Counted from the stretch's first letter, positions 1-11,983 are shown. The stretch is DNA of 64,000 bases from Dichotomocladium elegans (GCA_025716815.1 JAIXMN010000038.1:62001-126000), one strand, 5' to 3'. Numbers and translations are program-made. Notes: generated by a model from the letters alone, not told the origin.

Positions 1-180
1 GAATGCCTACCAGCGAGTATCTGGTTATCGGGAAAATAATAAAAATGAGAATGTAATGCCTTTGCCGTGCCTTAGAATCAAACGATCCTCTAATTAGAGA
101 TTGTTATATTTACATTCCATGAAATAATACCATTGCACTTTCCCAATGCATCAATTAACGCTTGCGATTAGCGTTTCTCA

Positions 181-335
181 TTGACGGATCTGGATCGGAT
201 TGGATCCAATCCGGATCCACACCGCGGATCGAATTGCTCACACTGAATCCGATCCGTTTGCTAAACGGATTGCAAATTGCAATCCGGATCCACACCGCTT
301 CGATCCGTCCCAATCCGTCCCAATCCGTGATCCGT
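181..335. repeat. Left subterminal ATCCG-rich repeat cluster of the hAT element
   Basis: Short variants of GGATCC, ATCCGG and AATCCG recur about every 8-15 bases in both orientations, starting just inside the left terminal repeat. The matching cluster lies inside the right end at 2056-2262. No reading frame here is credible. The likely role, inferred from hAT elements such as Ac, is multiple low-affinity transposase binding. Confidence 0.65.
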
Positions 336-992
336 AATGCTGAAATGAGGAGATTTATTAAAACACATCAATAGAGCGAAATTGGAAAGAATATGGCCAT
401 TCGGCAATACTGTCAGAACGGAGAAAGGTGAAAACCGAAGTTGATTTTAAGATGACATTAGCAGTTGTAGCAAAAAATTAAGCGTCAAAGAACAGAAAAT
501 CCGAATAGGAATTAAAAAAGTTGGAGGGTTTGATCCATAGAAGGCAAAGTGGTATAATTGCTGACGCGGGAGCCATTTGGAACGCTTCTGATGTCTGGCA
601 GAATGGCTTCAGACTAGCTAGTTATGCCTATGGTTGTGGCTGGGTGACGGTCACAAGCTGAACAATTTAATTTTGCACCCATGCCCACCACATTTCAAAG
701 CTGGTCTGCCTTCAGAGAAACCGCGTACATAATTGTACTGCGAAACCATCAACAAAGTATTATTAATCGATGTTAATTGCTGCAATTACAGCGACGCGAA
801 AGCTTTTTTTATTTATTTACGAGACTCACGCTTAAGGTGACATCTTTCTAGCATAAACAATCTTCTTTTAGTTTGCCGCCTGCTAACGCCCATCTACTCG
901 CCGAAATATGTACACCACGAGTTGACAAGTACACTCTCGCGAAGCTTTGCAGGATTGAGCCGATTTCTTGATGCTGGAATGTAATGCTTTGC

Positions 993-1610
993 TCATGAAA
1001 ATGTGCGCTCCGAACCGACTGACGATGCTGGTATTGCCAGGTATCTGCGCGCCATTGTCTTCAGCTCTTTCCATTCGTTCACCTCGCCGCGCCAGTAGCT
1101 GAGAACAAGCTCCTGATTGACACCGTTTGTCTCATCAAATATACAATTTGCGGAGACGTATGCCTGCAGCTGGTCAGCAATCCTTTGCGGCCTCCTGATT
1201 AAGGCATCTGGATTGCAAATGGACGACTCATGACCAGCAATCGGCTTGTACGCTTCCCAGGTCGCTTGCACTTGCTCTTTCGCAACATCACCGAAGTGTC
1301 CCCAGTTCTCGTCCTCGCACCATTGGAATTTCAGCCGTGGATCCATAGCAGTCGCGACAGCAAAGGCATGTCCTTCGGCCTTGCAGTGGTAGCCTTTTAA
1401 TTTTGCCCATCCACAGCGTGCTGCTTCTGATAGCGCGGGCCATTCCTACGAATCAACATATAAGTTTGGTGTCTGGAATCGCTTCACTGTAAACTCGCTT
1501 ACATTTTTCCAGTCCTCCTCAAAGTTTTCCAGATGGTCAAGCAACCAGTTATATGAGAGAATTACAAGGTTCAAGGTGGGTGGGAATATGTATACTAAAT
1601 CGAGGCGCAG
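993..1610 (-). pseudogene. hAT transposase, C-terminal half, with in-frame stop
   Basis: Reading minus-strand, the frame carries the hAT core segment (SYNWLLDHLENF), an in-frame TAG at 1446-1448, then GWAKLKGYH, a (V)ATAMDPRLKF motif and the hAT dimerisation block ending ARRYLAIPASSVGSERTFS. These are family hallmarks of hAT C-terminal regions. A TGA follows at once, where intact proteins continue for about 30-40 residues. The remaining similarity is in the following bases but has decayed. The N-terminal BED finger and first catalytic part are absent. With the stop and the truncation the protein cannot be functional. Family assignment is firm; the exact left limit is not. Confidence 0.8.
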
Positions 1611-2055
1611 GTTGCGTTTGTGATTATTGCTTGGTGAAAACCAAGAAATACTGATCGCTGGAAAATGAGAAAAGGAAATACGGAAATATGGGGAAAAGCG
1701 CATGGCCGTGGAATGATTGATATGGAAGGAATATTTACTTTCGAGGAGTTTGCGTGATTTTTTTACCTTTCACGTTCTGCAAATATAAAACCTGAGATAT
1801 CCTAAAAGAGATGTGTATTGAGCCAGCTTCACATCGAAATACTACTAGCTATTATCTAAAGAGTCGGTCATTTCGCCAAAGTCAACTATGTATGAGCTAT
1901 AACGAAGCTACATTTCTTGCTGGTTTTGTTTATTCCGCAACTTTGCACTAACTGTATTCCTCATTCTCAAACTCCCACATCCCATTTCTTGCACATCCGC
2001 AATTGCTATTGTTATACATTAACAGGATTATAATGGCAGGAACCCAATGTCTAGG

Positions 2056-2262
2056 TTGATTTGGACAGATCTAACGAATCGGAACAGATCCGCGAAGTGC
2101 AATCTGTATGCGATCTGGATCGGTTCAGATCCGTGAAGTGCAATCCGTATGAGATCCGGATTGCAAATGTCCTACACCGGATCTGCAAAATCCGAGATGA
2201 GGTCAATCCGAATCCGCACCATTGCCTTTTGATCCGGATCGGATCATAAGATCCGGATTCGA
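2056..2262. repeat. Right subterminal ATCCG-rich repeat cluster of the hAT element
   Basis: Repeated CAGATCCG, ATCCGGAT and GATCCGGATC variants lead up to the right terminal repeat. They mirror the left cluster in composition but not base for base. Open frames over this stretch are produced by the repeats. Confidence 0.65.
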
Positions 2263-2282
2263 TGAGAAACCCTACTTGCGAT

Positions 2283-2774
2283 CTGCAGGTATTTACCATT
2301 GTCCTTCTATGGAGTTACAATGCAAGGAACTGTGATGACGAACTTGAAGTATATGCGCAAAAGGTCCAGATCGTTCATATAATGCGTGCTCCATGTGACG
2401 CTCAGAGAAATCGCACATCTGACCCAATGGAGTCGCAGCAATCCACTGTTCTTTTATTGTTGTATATAAGGAGGTATTTTCTTTCCGCGTAAAGAAATTG
2501 CTTAATGGCCTATGTACAAATTATGTTCCCTGAAAAAATAATGATAATTAAAGGCTGTACACGTTTGTTTTGCTGAAACCTCTCCAAATCGTGTTCCCTT
2601 TTGTCAGATTGATTGAAGGTAACAGATTGTTAAAAACTGGCTAGATGCAGATGAACGAGTAACGAGAATTTGTGGAAGAATAAGCCTGGTCATTGCCTGA
2701 AAAACTTTTGGGAACTTTTCAGGCTGGCAACGCATCTGACTTCCAAAAAAAAATTGGAATTGGGGGGGGGAGTG
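2283..2774. other. Spacer with no recognisable gene
   Basis: AT-rich sequence between the hAT element and the Plavaka remnant. I see no conserved motif, repeat or coding pattern. A G9 run at 2762-2770 marks the point where Plavaka protein similarity fades. Confidence 0.5.
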
Positions 2775-4830
2775 CCGAACTTTTGAGGCAATATAAGTAG
2801 GTTGGGAAATTGTGGGCTTCATCGATGTCAGAGTATGCGATAACGGTCTTGGCGAGCAGCCGGCAGGCGGAGACAAACAGCATCCAGTGCTGGAAATAGC
2901 AAGCAGCAAGGACACCTTTTAAAACAAAGGGAGAGTAGACCAGACACCATGCCTTCCAATCGTCTGCAGTCATAAACCCGAATTTTCGCTCTATTTTGCG
3001 GTTCAGGGACGGAATTCCAGGCAGCAGCACAACTCCATCTGCAAGCTTCTGCATTTCGACACCGTCTGCGGCAGTGAGTAGCCCATGATTTCGCCATAGT
3101 CGCACCATTCGTTCAGCAGTTCCGAGAAAGAGGTTGTGCATTGGGTCAATAATGGAATCTCGAACAGGATCGAAATAATGGAGCCGATGAATCTGTGACC
3201 AGCGCGTGCCAGTAGCACGCTCAACGCGAATGCAACCTGCTGGCGTTGTCTGGGCTAACCACTCCTCCGCATTACGTGCATTAGCCGCCTTTGTTCTTAA
3301 ATCGCCATTAGTATGTCCAGAGTAGTCAAGATCCGAAGTGCCCGTGAAAATGACAAACTCGCGAGTGCACTTGTTGCATGCTCTGGTACTGTTGTGCGAT
3401 GTGAATCCCCCGACTTTGCGACTAGCTGGAATGTCGCACGCAATGTTAAACAATGCTGCGCATATGGTTGTTCCGCTTGGAATTTCAAAGGTAGGAATTC
3501 GGATTCCATTGTAGAGTTCAAGTAAGTCATCGACAAGTGGCTGCAAATAATGGTTCATTTCGTAGGTACTTGGCTCTTTTGGCCCAGGCATGACACCAGC
3601 AAGGATCACATTCTCAGTTTTATATCGCTCTGCGCGAGGCAAGTTGTTGACGATAAGGTAGATTGCACCGCATGAATACCCACTATCAAAAGGGGCAAAC
3701 CAGTCGACGTTCAATGTAAGCATCAACGAGCGAGGAGTTTCGACAAAAGGAAGTCCATTGTCTGGATTGTGAAGAGAACGCCATCGTACGCCGTCATAAA
3801 CATCGCTGAACACTCCTGGCCGGTATTGACGATGCTCCCACTCTGTTATCTTCTGCTCAAAGCCTTCTCGTTTGAAAAGCCGTGCCAAGCTTTGACGAAG
3901 TGGATAGTAGGCATACTGCTTGATCGGTATCCGATATATGGATTGCTCAACGTCGACTTCAATAGTGTGGTGCCGCAAAGATCGCCATTCATGCGCCGAC
4001 TTTCATTTATGCATGTTTGGGGGCCAGGCAACGGGTAAATGGCATGGCGTTTGGAGCATGCACTGTACATTTGGAGATCATTTGTGAGACGATCAAAGCC
4101 AATCCATTTTCGCAAGCTTGTGATTGTTTCTGGAACCAAGAGGAAGGGATTATCGGTAAAGGCTTGAACCAGTGCGACAGCAAAGGTGATAAGGATGGCT
4201 GCTACTCTCAGACGTGTGATGTAACTGGAACAGCACGAGGAAGACAAACGCGAACAACAGAGGGTGAGGAATATGATCAAGGATACTGGCATGGGTGGTC
4301 GGGCGCTGGTCTAATGATAATATCGTTAATCTAACCCCTTTTTTTCCTTCTTTTCTTTTACAAACCCTCTTCATCGTCAACAATGCGGTCAAACTCAATG
4401 TCAACGGCTTCATTTAAATCGTCATCTTCAGCAATGTCATGTTCAATGTCGAAACTTTCAACCGGCAGTTCTCCTGTTGTAAAAAAATCAGTATTTGTTT
4501 CTGCTTGTGACCACTGGCGTTAACATACCGTTGTCCAAGTTCTGACAGATATTGCCTGGCGTCAGTCTCACTATTGACATCGCCGTCAAGTTGCATGGAT
4601 GTATCACCATCTATTTTCGGCATATCAGTTTGGCTGCTTTTAGTACCACACGCACCATTCATTATCTTACCGCCACCGTGGCTTGAAGCAACAATAGCAG
4701 CTGTAGCCGCTCGCGCACTAGCCTGAATATGTTCATTATATGTTCGCTCCGTCACATACGCATATCCCATCTCAGGATTTCGGTGCACGCATAGTGAGCA
4801 AACACAAATATGGGTTCTGTTGTTGGTCAT
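2775..4830 (-). pseudogene. Plavaka/tnp2-type (CACTA-like) transposase, frameshifted and 3'-truncated
   Basis: The N-terminal piece (4830-4414) has the zinc-binding start seen in this family (ICVCSLCVHRN, then a His after a G-Y-V-T stretch) and an acidic linker. A middle piece (4292-3960) has the hydrophobic segment and the Cys cluster ending LCGTTLLK. The core (3978-2775) carries VYDGVRWRS, LTLNVDWFAPFDSG, a PRAERYKTENVILAGV block, and DPMHNLFLGTAERM, all typical of Plavaka/tnp2. The middle and core pieces are in different frames and join by a one-base slip near 3955. The exon junction near 4480-4530 also does not keep frame. The C-terminus, including the last conserved region, is missing beyond about 2775. 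An inactive relic. Confidence 0.75.
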
Positions 4831-4868
4831 GGTCGGCTGTACTCAGAAAGGTAAGAGGTAAATAATGA

Positions 4869-5235
4869 TACAGGATTTTCAAGAAGAAGTTTGCCACAAA
4901 ATTTGGTTATTGGTATAGACCATCTAGGTTTTTCGTTTTTTTTGCTTCAAATTCGAATACAAATTTTAGTATTTCGTTGCTATCTTTTTGTCAAAATTTA
5001 AAGGCAATAGCAGCAAGAAGTTTCAGTTAATGCTACCTAATTCTTCCTTAGTTTCTTTTTACACCAGAATAGTTTTGGGAGGCTAAACCTTCATGTTTCA
5101 TTCAAATTTCAAAGAAAGAAGAGAAGCGAAATACTAAAATTTTTATTCGAATTTGAAGCAAAAAAAAACGAAAAACCTAGATGGTCTATACGAACAACTA
5201 AAATTTGTGGCAAACTTCTTCTTGAAAATCCTGTA
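4869..5235. mobile_element. Fold-back MITE, family A, copy 1 (TA duplication)
   Basis: A 363-bp near-perfect palindrome whose ends read CAGGATTTTCAAGAAGAAG and its reverse complement, bounded on both sides by TA. The inverted arms are about 110 bp or longer. The middle contains GGCAATAGCAGCAAGAA. A TA duplication suggests mobilisation by a Tc1/mariner-type transposase. No transposase is encoded. Related copies lie at 9705, 22781, 26989 and (half) 60180. Confidence 0.85.
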
Positions 5236-6114
5236 CAGCGTTCTTCTGGTTACAGTGCTACCATTATATACCTTTTGTCCAAGCTATAAATAAAAACCAA
5301 ATACTTCAACCTGAATATCATATTGTATCTTTTCTGCCTTGGCAGACGCAATCATTCGTCTTGGCAAATGCAATCATTCGTCTTGGCAGAATATATTGGT
5401 TTCAATCGGTCATCATGGTCAAAGCTGTTGGTATTACACGTATATGACACAAACGAGCTTTTTTGGCACTTGTGCCCATATTGGCTTGGCAGCTCTATCT
5501 ATTAATAGGAAGTTTTCATCAAGCACCTTAAAACCCAACATGATCATTCCTCAGAAAGGCAAAGCGTTTATTTCTTCTCCTGTTTGTGGCTGTATCCCCA
5601 TCACACAAACGTCCCTTGGCAATTTTTCTTAAAAAAAAATGGGAAGTCGCTTATGAAAGCGGCATCCACTTCCATTTTTATTCGTTGCACGTTTCACACA
5701 CGCAAAATTGGCAGCCAAAAACTGACTATGGTCCCCCCGCTGAATATTCTCAAGAATAACACCCTTTTCCTAGTGGGTTATTCCTCACTCTGGGCGCAGT
5801 GTTCTACTACAGATGGTAGGCACTTTGCAATTAGACAAGATGTAAAACCGAAATTACTGAATTGCGGACAGACGAGCTCAATTATGCGGAAATGAAACAC
5901 TAATTCCGAAGCTTAGTAGTCATTGTGCCAGCCATTACTTGAGTTGCCCTTTCAGAGAACAATGTCGTGCATCAGCAGTTGGAAAGGAATGCGATAGATC
6001 TTGCTTGGTGAGCAACAAGTAAAAAAAAAAAGAAAATACAGGCAATATGGTCACAAATATGGATGGAAATTTTTGGGGGACACACCCAATTTTTTCGAAC
6101 TCAACCCTTTATGG
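5236..6114. other. Non-coding stretch before the G1 LTR; short tandem repeat
   Basis: No convincing gene. At about 5338-5390 a 21-bp unit containing GCAATCATTCGTCTTGGCA is repeated in tandem (two full units plus a part). Small open frames here have no motifs. Confidence 0.4.
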
Positions 6115-6427
6115 TGTCGTGGCCACCGACTAGCTCCACTCAGTTCTCATTCCGTCTCGCCTCAGCCACTGTTCAGCAATGGCTTATCTCATAGTTACTC
6201 CGCCACTGCCAAGCAATTGCTAAGCATCTCTACCATCAGATGTATTATTCAGAATCTCTCAACTAGTATAAATAACCATCGAAATAAACGATAAAACGAC
6301 ATCTTGTTCCTAGCATACAGATCCCCCTCTCTTCTCTTACTCTGACTGACTCTCCCTCGTAGTCGTCACCTCACGGTATCCTTCCATCCAGGTTCCGTTC
6401 GTACTCCGATCCTCCTCGCCTCTTACA
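6115..6427 (+). repeat. Probable 5' LTR of gypsy element G1
   Basis: Begins TGTCGTGG and ends CTTACA (TG...CA). It contains a TATA-like AGTATAAATAA and an AATAAA-like AAATAAACG in the order expected of U3 and R. It is followed at once by TGGTGGAGAAGCTG, a plausible primer-binding site starting TGG. The gag start codon is 54 bases downstream. The matching 3' LTR is missing because the element is truncated, so the call rests on signals and position only. Confidence 0.45.
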
Positions 6428-6481
6428 TGGTGGAGAAGCTGATCTCGTTCCCCATACTCTCTCAACTCTCAAGTATCTATC

Positions 6482-9400
6482 ATGAGTGATCCACTCAATG
6501 CATCCATCTCTTCCGGTTCTGCTGCCTCCAGGTATGCCTCACATATTCTGACTCCTGCTTCCGCACCTGCCGCGCCTACCACTGCCGCCTCTACCGAGTC
6601 TGCCGCACGAGCACCCGCCACCTCGGAAGAAGCCCTCCTGCATCTGTATTTCTCTGCCGAAGCAAAGAATCTTCCAGTTCCAAAGTTTCAACCTGGCCCC
6701 ATGAGCATCAACCAATGGCTCAATAAGTATGAAACTGCTTGCAATGACATTGGTATGAACAGCGCTGGCAAAGGCTGTTACCTCACTTATTATCTTCTGC
6801 AAAACATTGCGGATTGGCTCTTCTACACATCTACTGCGCACGACTTCGACTCCTTGGCCGCCATTCTTAAGGCTACCTATGGTGTCGACCCCGCTGCCGA
6901 AGCCTCGCAGGTCCGCGCCGAACTCCAGGCTCTTCATCAAGATAACATGCCCATTCGACTCTTCTGTGTCAAGTTCGAAACCTTGGTACACTCGTTCCCT
7001 CCTGGTCATGTTCCCTCTGCTTCTCGCCTGCTCGACATGTTTGTTGCTAACCTCAATCCAGCCTTGCGCCAACTTGTCGTTCCACTTCTTTTTGGTCTCA
7101 CTTCGTGGGAAGGCGTTTACAACTGCACTGTCTTCCACGAAGATCGTCTGTCTCGCCGGCCTGAGCAGCCACTAGCAGCTACTACATTTCAATATCAGGT
7201 AACTGCCCCAGCCGCTGCCAGATACGACCCAATGGAAATCGATGCGATCTCGCACCGCCACACTCCCCGCAACAATAACAATCGCAACCGCAACAACAAC
7301 AACAGCTGCAACAACAGCTGCAACAACAGCCGCAACAACAACAGCTGCACTCGGAACAACAACAACAGCCGCAGCAACGAACACTGCAACAACAATCACA
7401 ACAGCCACCAGGGCCAACCGACTGGCCCAAACGCGAAGACCTCCAGACCATTCGACCCTATGCGCCAATGGTCCGCGCATGGCGAGCCAATCTGTGGCCA
7501 TTGTAACAAGACCAGTCATCTCTCGAAACGTTGCCCAACGCAACATCAGGTCACTGCCATCACCACCGAGTCTCCAGCTGCACCACCTCCCTCCGTGCCG
7601 CCTTCCTCACCATATCCGTCTGCACCTTCTCACCTGCTCTGTGCTCTCACGAAGCTCACGGCTCCTGGCATCTCCTACACTGGTCCACGTGTCTCTTGTG
7701 TGATCAACCACCAAACGATCCAGGCACTTGTCGACACTGGTGCTAGCATCTCGGCCATGTCGCATAGCCTCGCCAAGACTCTTGGCCTCACTTTTGACGA
7801 AACTGCTTCTGTCTCATTCACCACTGCGGATGGTAAGGCCACATTTTCCTTAGGTACCACATCCGTTCTCGTTCTCGTCGCCAACATCCCGATTATGGTG
7901 ACCTTCCACATTATTGATCTCCTCTCACACGATCTCATTCTTGGCTACCCGACTCTCCGCGCCCTCTGTGCTGTCATTGATACTGCTGCCAACACTATTT
8001 CCTTCTTGCCAGAACCAAACGACCGTGTCGTCTCTGACCCCGCCGTCATCTGCGCTCTGCAGCCCCTCAAGCTCCCGGCATACTCTCACGCGTATATCGA
8101 CATCACTGGCCTGCCAAATACAACTGCATTCATCCGTACCACTCCTGAACAACTGGCACACCGCCTTTGCACAGTCGCCGCCGGCATTGTCCAATTTTCT
8201 GCTGAAGGTAACGCCATAGTCAAACTGGCTAACCTCCATCGCAAGCCTGTCCAAGTTCAGAAGTCTCAATCGATCGCCGTTGTTGAATGCCTGGATCCAA
8301 ACGACATCGCCGCCATTGACAATCAGGTTATCTCACAAACAAACCAGCCTGGTATGACTCCGTCGCCAGCCGAGCTCGATCACTCGATCGACCCATCCGT
8401 CACCGGCAAGGATCGCGATGATCTTCGCTCCATGCTCGCCGACTACGCCGACTGTTTCCAGCCAAACGCCGCGACAACCACACACGCTGTGCAGCACCAC
8501 ATCAACACTGGAGATGCGCGCCCCATCTCTTCAGCACCCCATCGTGCCTCTGCACCCGAGAACGAAACCATCAACAACCTCATCGATGACATGCTGCAAC
8601 AAGGTATCATTCGACCCAGCCATTCTCCTTGGTCATCTCCTGTGGTTCTCGTTACCAAGAAAGATGGCACTCCACGGTTCTGCGTCGACTACCATCGACT
8701 CAATGCTGTCACGGTCTGTGACGTGTAGCCGCTGCTCCGCATCGATGACACTCTTCATAGTTTGGGTTTATCTCAGGTATTTTCCACACTCGACCTTACC
8801 GCAAGTTATTGGCAGGTAGAACTCGACGAAGAAAGCAAGCCCAAATCTGCATTCGTTTGCCGACGAGGTCTCTTCGAATTCGTCCGCATGAGCTTTGGAC
8901 TTTGCAATGCTCCCTCGACCATGCAACGCCTTGTCGACTCTGTTCTTGCTGGCCTCAAATGGCAGATTTGTCTCGTCTACCTCGACGACATTATTGTGTT
9001 CTCTCCGTCATTCACACAACACCTCGCCGATCTCCGCCGCATCTTTGACCGCCTCCGACAGGCAAACCTCTCGGCTAACCTCAAGAAATGCCGTTTCGCA
9101 AGCCACGAGATCTCCTACCTCAGGTATCTCATTACACCTGACGGTCTCAAAACAGGTCCTGCTAAAATCAAGGCCATATCCGCGTTTCCTTGACTGACTA
9201 ATCAAGAATCACTTCGCTCCTTCGTTGGTCTCGCTGGATACTACCACTCCTTCATACGTGGGTTCTCCGTCACAGCTGCACCGCTAAACTCCCTGCTCAA
9301 GAAGGATGCTCCCTTTCTCTGGACCACAACACACGAATCCGCCTTCAAGCAACTGAAGTCTGCCCTGCTCTCCGCTCTGGTGCTCTGCTTCCCTGACTTC

Positions 9401-9730
9401 TCGATTCCGTTCAAACTGCACACTGATGGTGCTTGCACTGCTGGCCTCGGTGTAATGCTTTGCCAATGCGACTTCGATTCTCGTCGTGTATACGCCGTCG
9501 CATATGCTTCTTGCTCCCTGACGTCTACTGAAAAGAATTACGGCGTCACCGAACTCGAAGCACTTGCCGTCATCTGGGGTATTCGCAAGTTCGCCCATTA
9601 CCTCACTGGCACCCATTTTATGATCGTCACCGACCACCAAGCCCTCCAGTTTCTGCCTCGCTCCGCCGATCTCCATGGCCGCTTAGCCAGGTGGGCTCTC
9701 TTCTTACAGGATTTTCAAGAAGAAGTTTGC
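6482..9730 (+). pseudogene. Ty3/gypsy gag-pol (G1), two stops, 3'-truncated by a MITE
   Basis: A single frame runs from ATG 6482 through a retrotransposon Gag domain, an Asn/Ser-rich linker, a CCHC knuckle (CGHCNKTSHLSKRC), an aspartic protease (ALVDTGASIS, later LILGYPTL) and the start of reverse transcriptase (SPVVLVTKKDGTPRFCVDYH). TAG at 8726-8728 interrupts RT. RT then continues in the same frame (STLDLTASYWQ, the catalytic VYLDDIIVFS) to TGA at 9191-9193, and RNase H follows (HTDGACTAGLG, TSTEKNYGVTELEALAVI, VTDHQALQFL). The frame then runs into MITE A at 9705. No integrase or 3' LTR is found after the MITE. Inactive, at least two nonsense changes. Confidence 0.88.
7262..7410 (+). repeat. 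AAC/AGC-rich low-complexity tract in G1 gag
   Basis: Imperfect trinucleotide repeats (AAC, CGC, AGC) encode an Asn-rich linker with scattered Ser, Cys and Arg between Gag and the zinc knuckle. The antisense Cys- or Leu-rich frames over it are artefacts of the repeat. Confidence 0.8.
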
Positions 9731-10080
9731 CACAGAATTTAGTTGTTCATATAGACCATCTAGGTTTTTCGTTTTTTTTTTTTTTGCTTCAAATTCGAAT
9801 ACAAATTTTAGTATTTCGTTGCTACCCTTTTGTCAAATTTAAAGGCAATAGCAGCAAGAACATTTCAATCAAGGCTATAGATGAGTCTTCCTTCTCCTCT
9901 TTTTACACCAGCATAGTTTTGGGAGGCCAACCATTTATATTTCATTCTAATTTCAAAGGAAGAAGAGAAACGAAATACTAAAATTTGTATTCGAATTTGA
10001 AGCAAAAAAAAAACGAAAAACCTAGATGGTCTATACGAACAACTAAATTCTGTGGCAAACTTCTTCTTGAAAATCCTGTA
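9705..10080. mobile_element. Fold-back MITE, family A, copy 2, inside G1 RNase H
   Basis: Same ends and long inverted arms as the copy at 4869, with TA at 9705-9706 and 10079-10080. It interrupts G1 just after the RNase H codons for ARWALFL. Its first codons happen to continue the expected protein pattern (see findings). What follows the right end is not gypsy sequence. Confidence 0.88.
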
Positions 10081-10208
10081 CTTCAGCAATGCAGTTTGTA
10101 TGCCATCTACATTTCGGCGACATTGAAGGTTAATTAGAAACGGAATGCGAGGCAGGGAGAAGAAAAGGTATACAGAAGTATGTGCACTAGGCCTAAGGGA
10201 AACTCTGT

Positions 10209-11195
10209 GGATCTCTGGGAGTATAATATGCCACACTCTAAATATATATATCTATATTACTATAATAATCTATATGCTTGTGTTACACAACGGTGCCTAT
10301 ATATGTAAAATGGGTCGGGGAGTCCAAAAATGATTATTTCAACCCCCGATAACTATCGCACTTCCCTAGAAAACTTGTTTTTTCTTTGTTTTATCTATAA
10401 ACACACCATGCCATACTCCCTGAATGGTTATGATCTATTTCTGGAAAACTTTGGTAACTTGTCATTCATTTTTAGTAACTGAAGCTACTATTTTTCAGCA
10501 ATTAATGACCATTTTTTTCTTATGCCAATTTTACAATATTTTAGCAGCATAACTATAGCAATAAATACAGCAATCTTTATGTGAAAGTTGTCCCTACTAT
10601 ATTACGGTGATACAAAGCCTGTGAAACCTCAAAATCAAGGTGAATGACTGCCTCATCTAATATATGTTTTTGAAGGCTCCCAAATCGTTCAGTCTGTGGA
10701 AGTGGTTAGGGTGTTAGGTATGGAATGGAAAGGTTCTGGGTTCAACCCCCCGCTTTTTGCAATTTATACTTTACATGCATTTTTTAATTCCTGGGCCTCG
10801 GGTTCAGACTGGAAAGGTCCTGGGTTCAATCCCCAGCCCTTGCAGCTTGCACTTTTTTATTTTTCTAGAAAGTCTTGAGGAAATGTACTGTACGATCTCA
10901 GATTTGATTACTAATCGAATAAAAATATCACCCAATCGGAAATAATCATATGATAATCATATGATAATCACATGCTTATCTTGTGATAATGTGTAGAACC
11001 TAGAAAAATGTATAAAATGCTATAGTTTTCCTGCTTCACATATATCCCCCATTCTACTTGTATGTCTACTTCTACCACACTTACTATCGAAAGCTCCCTT
11101 ACCTTCAAGGATATAGCACCTATTCTTTTAGACTGTGTTCGGGCATCAAAGTAAGTCATTAGAAGGAGTAATAGTTTATTATAGCTAAAGCATCT
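10209..11195 (+). repeat. 783-bp-type dispersed repeat with tRNA-like T-arms, single copy plus shared 3' extension
   Basis: Starts GGATCTCTGGGAGTATAA and matches, almost base for base over about 780 bp, each of the two tandem units at 58521-60086. The match continues to 11195, corresponding to 60087-60471. The unit contains AGTCTGTGGAAGTGGTTAG, an A-box-like start, followed by GGTTCTGGGTTCAACCC. A second perfect T-arm, CTGGG-TTCAATC-CCCAG, lies about 80 bases on. These look like pol III internal promoter boxes, as in tRNA-derived SINEs. The first bases (GGGAGTATAAYAYGCCACAC) resemble the Merlin-type end at 31028 and 60951. No protein is encoded. Confidence 0.75.
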
Positions 11196-11538
11196 GTCAT
11201 GAACCCAAAATGGGATTATTTGAGAGCATTTGCCCCTTACCCTGGGTACCCCTTTCATGAATGCATTTATTGTCCAGGTTGCATTAATTTTGGTTGATTG
11301 CATTTATTACTCCATCTACATTTATTAATTCTTCAAGTCATTGCAACGAACCTCAATATATCCCATACACCTCTCCCATAAGGTCTAGTATAAATACCCT
11401 TGTATTTGTTATAATAAAATATCATCAGATTATCCTTCGTCATATATCATCCCTGGTCATCAGTTCTCTGTCTATCCGGTCTATCAATCCATACCTATCC
11501 TTTGACCTGCCTCTTGGACTCTGCCTGGTTGAAGGGTA
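11196..11538. other. AT-rich spacer, no gene seen
   Basis: Short open frames without motifs. Nothing in it recurs elsewhere in the window. Confidence 0.4.
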
Positions 11539-11673
11539 GTTTATCCCTACACATTTCAAATTCAGTCGGAGTTGCCTTTCTGGGGTGCTTGACTTTAAAA
11601 ATAAAAATAATTTGAAATACAGTCAGCTTTAAAACTCAATTAAAGCCACCAAAAAAATTTTCAGTAAACAATA
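11539..11673. mobile_element. Half of a fold-back element, family B
   Basis: Starts GTTTATCCCTACACATTTC after TA and runs 135 bp to CAGTAAACAATA. It is the reverse complement of 23099-23232, the right arm of the complete family B element. The other arm is not found here, so this is a solo end. Confidence 0.7.
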
Positions 11674-11761
11674 AGCCACTTTTACTGTAATAATTTACTC
11701 TAGATAAAAAATTTTCCTCTTCCTTCCCCTCCTACTCTTGTCAGAAGTTCCATAACCAGCA

Positions 11762-11983
11762 ATGTCGCCACCACCATCATTCGAGGATATGATCCGCATT
11801 CTTGTAACCCCAAGATATACATTCCAGTAAGTCTTAATTTCTTTTAAAAGCCCAAAAGTTATTTTAATACTTAGATATCTTAAAGCGAATGGTGTCTTCT
11901 ATGAGACTATGCAATGCAGAAATAGTAACAACATGACGCTGCAATGGAAGGCCCCCAACTACTATTTTTGGAAATGCCCAAAG
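11762..11983 (+). pseudogene. Merlin transposase, N-terminal fragment (copy C)
   Basis: ATG 11762 opens a short exon (to 11826). A GTAAGT...TTAG intron follows, then exon 2 from 11875 reads YLKANGVFYE through NYYFWKCPKRG, the N-terminal Cys-containing block of Merlin (IS1595/ISXO2-like) transposases. The same two-exon layout occurs at 19867-19961 and 19813 downward. Coding similarity stops at 11983, where the terminus of an oppositely oriented Merlin copy begins. It is therefore a truncated fragment. Confidence 0.65.

Larger units (their letters stand above)
169..2274. mobile_element. hAT DNA transposon (degenerate, complete ends)
   Basis: The ends are imperfect terminal inverted repeats: TAGCGTTTCTCATTGA at 169 and, reverse-complemented from the right end, TAGGGTTTCTCATCGA (14 of 16 match). 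They are flanked by a perfect 8-bp direct duplication CTTGCGAT at 161-168 and 2275-2282. An 8-bp duplication and TAG-G-like ends are typical of the hAT superfamily, and a minus-strand hAT transposase remnant lies inside. Both subterminal regions are packed with variants of ATCCGGATC, as expected of hAT transposase-binding repeats. At 2.1 kb the element is short for an autonomous hAT, so internal deletion is likely. Confidence 0.85.

Noticed and set aside
7182..7451. Antisense Cys-rich frame (poly-Cys) over G1 gag
   Set aside because: Produced by the AAC/AGC trinucleotide repeat on the other strand; no start context or family.
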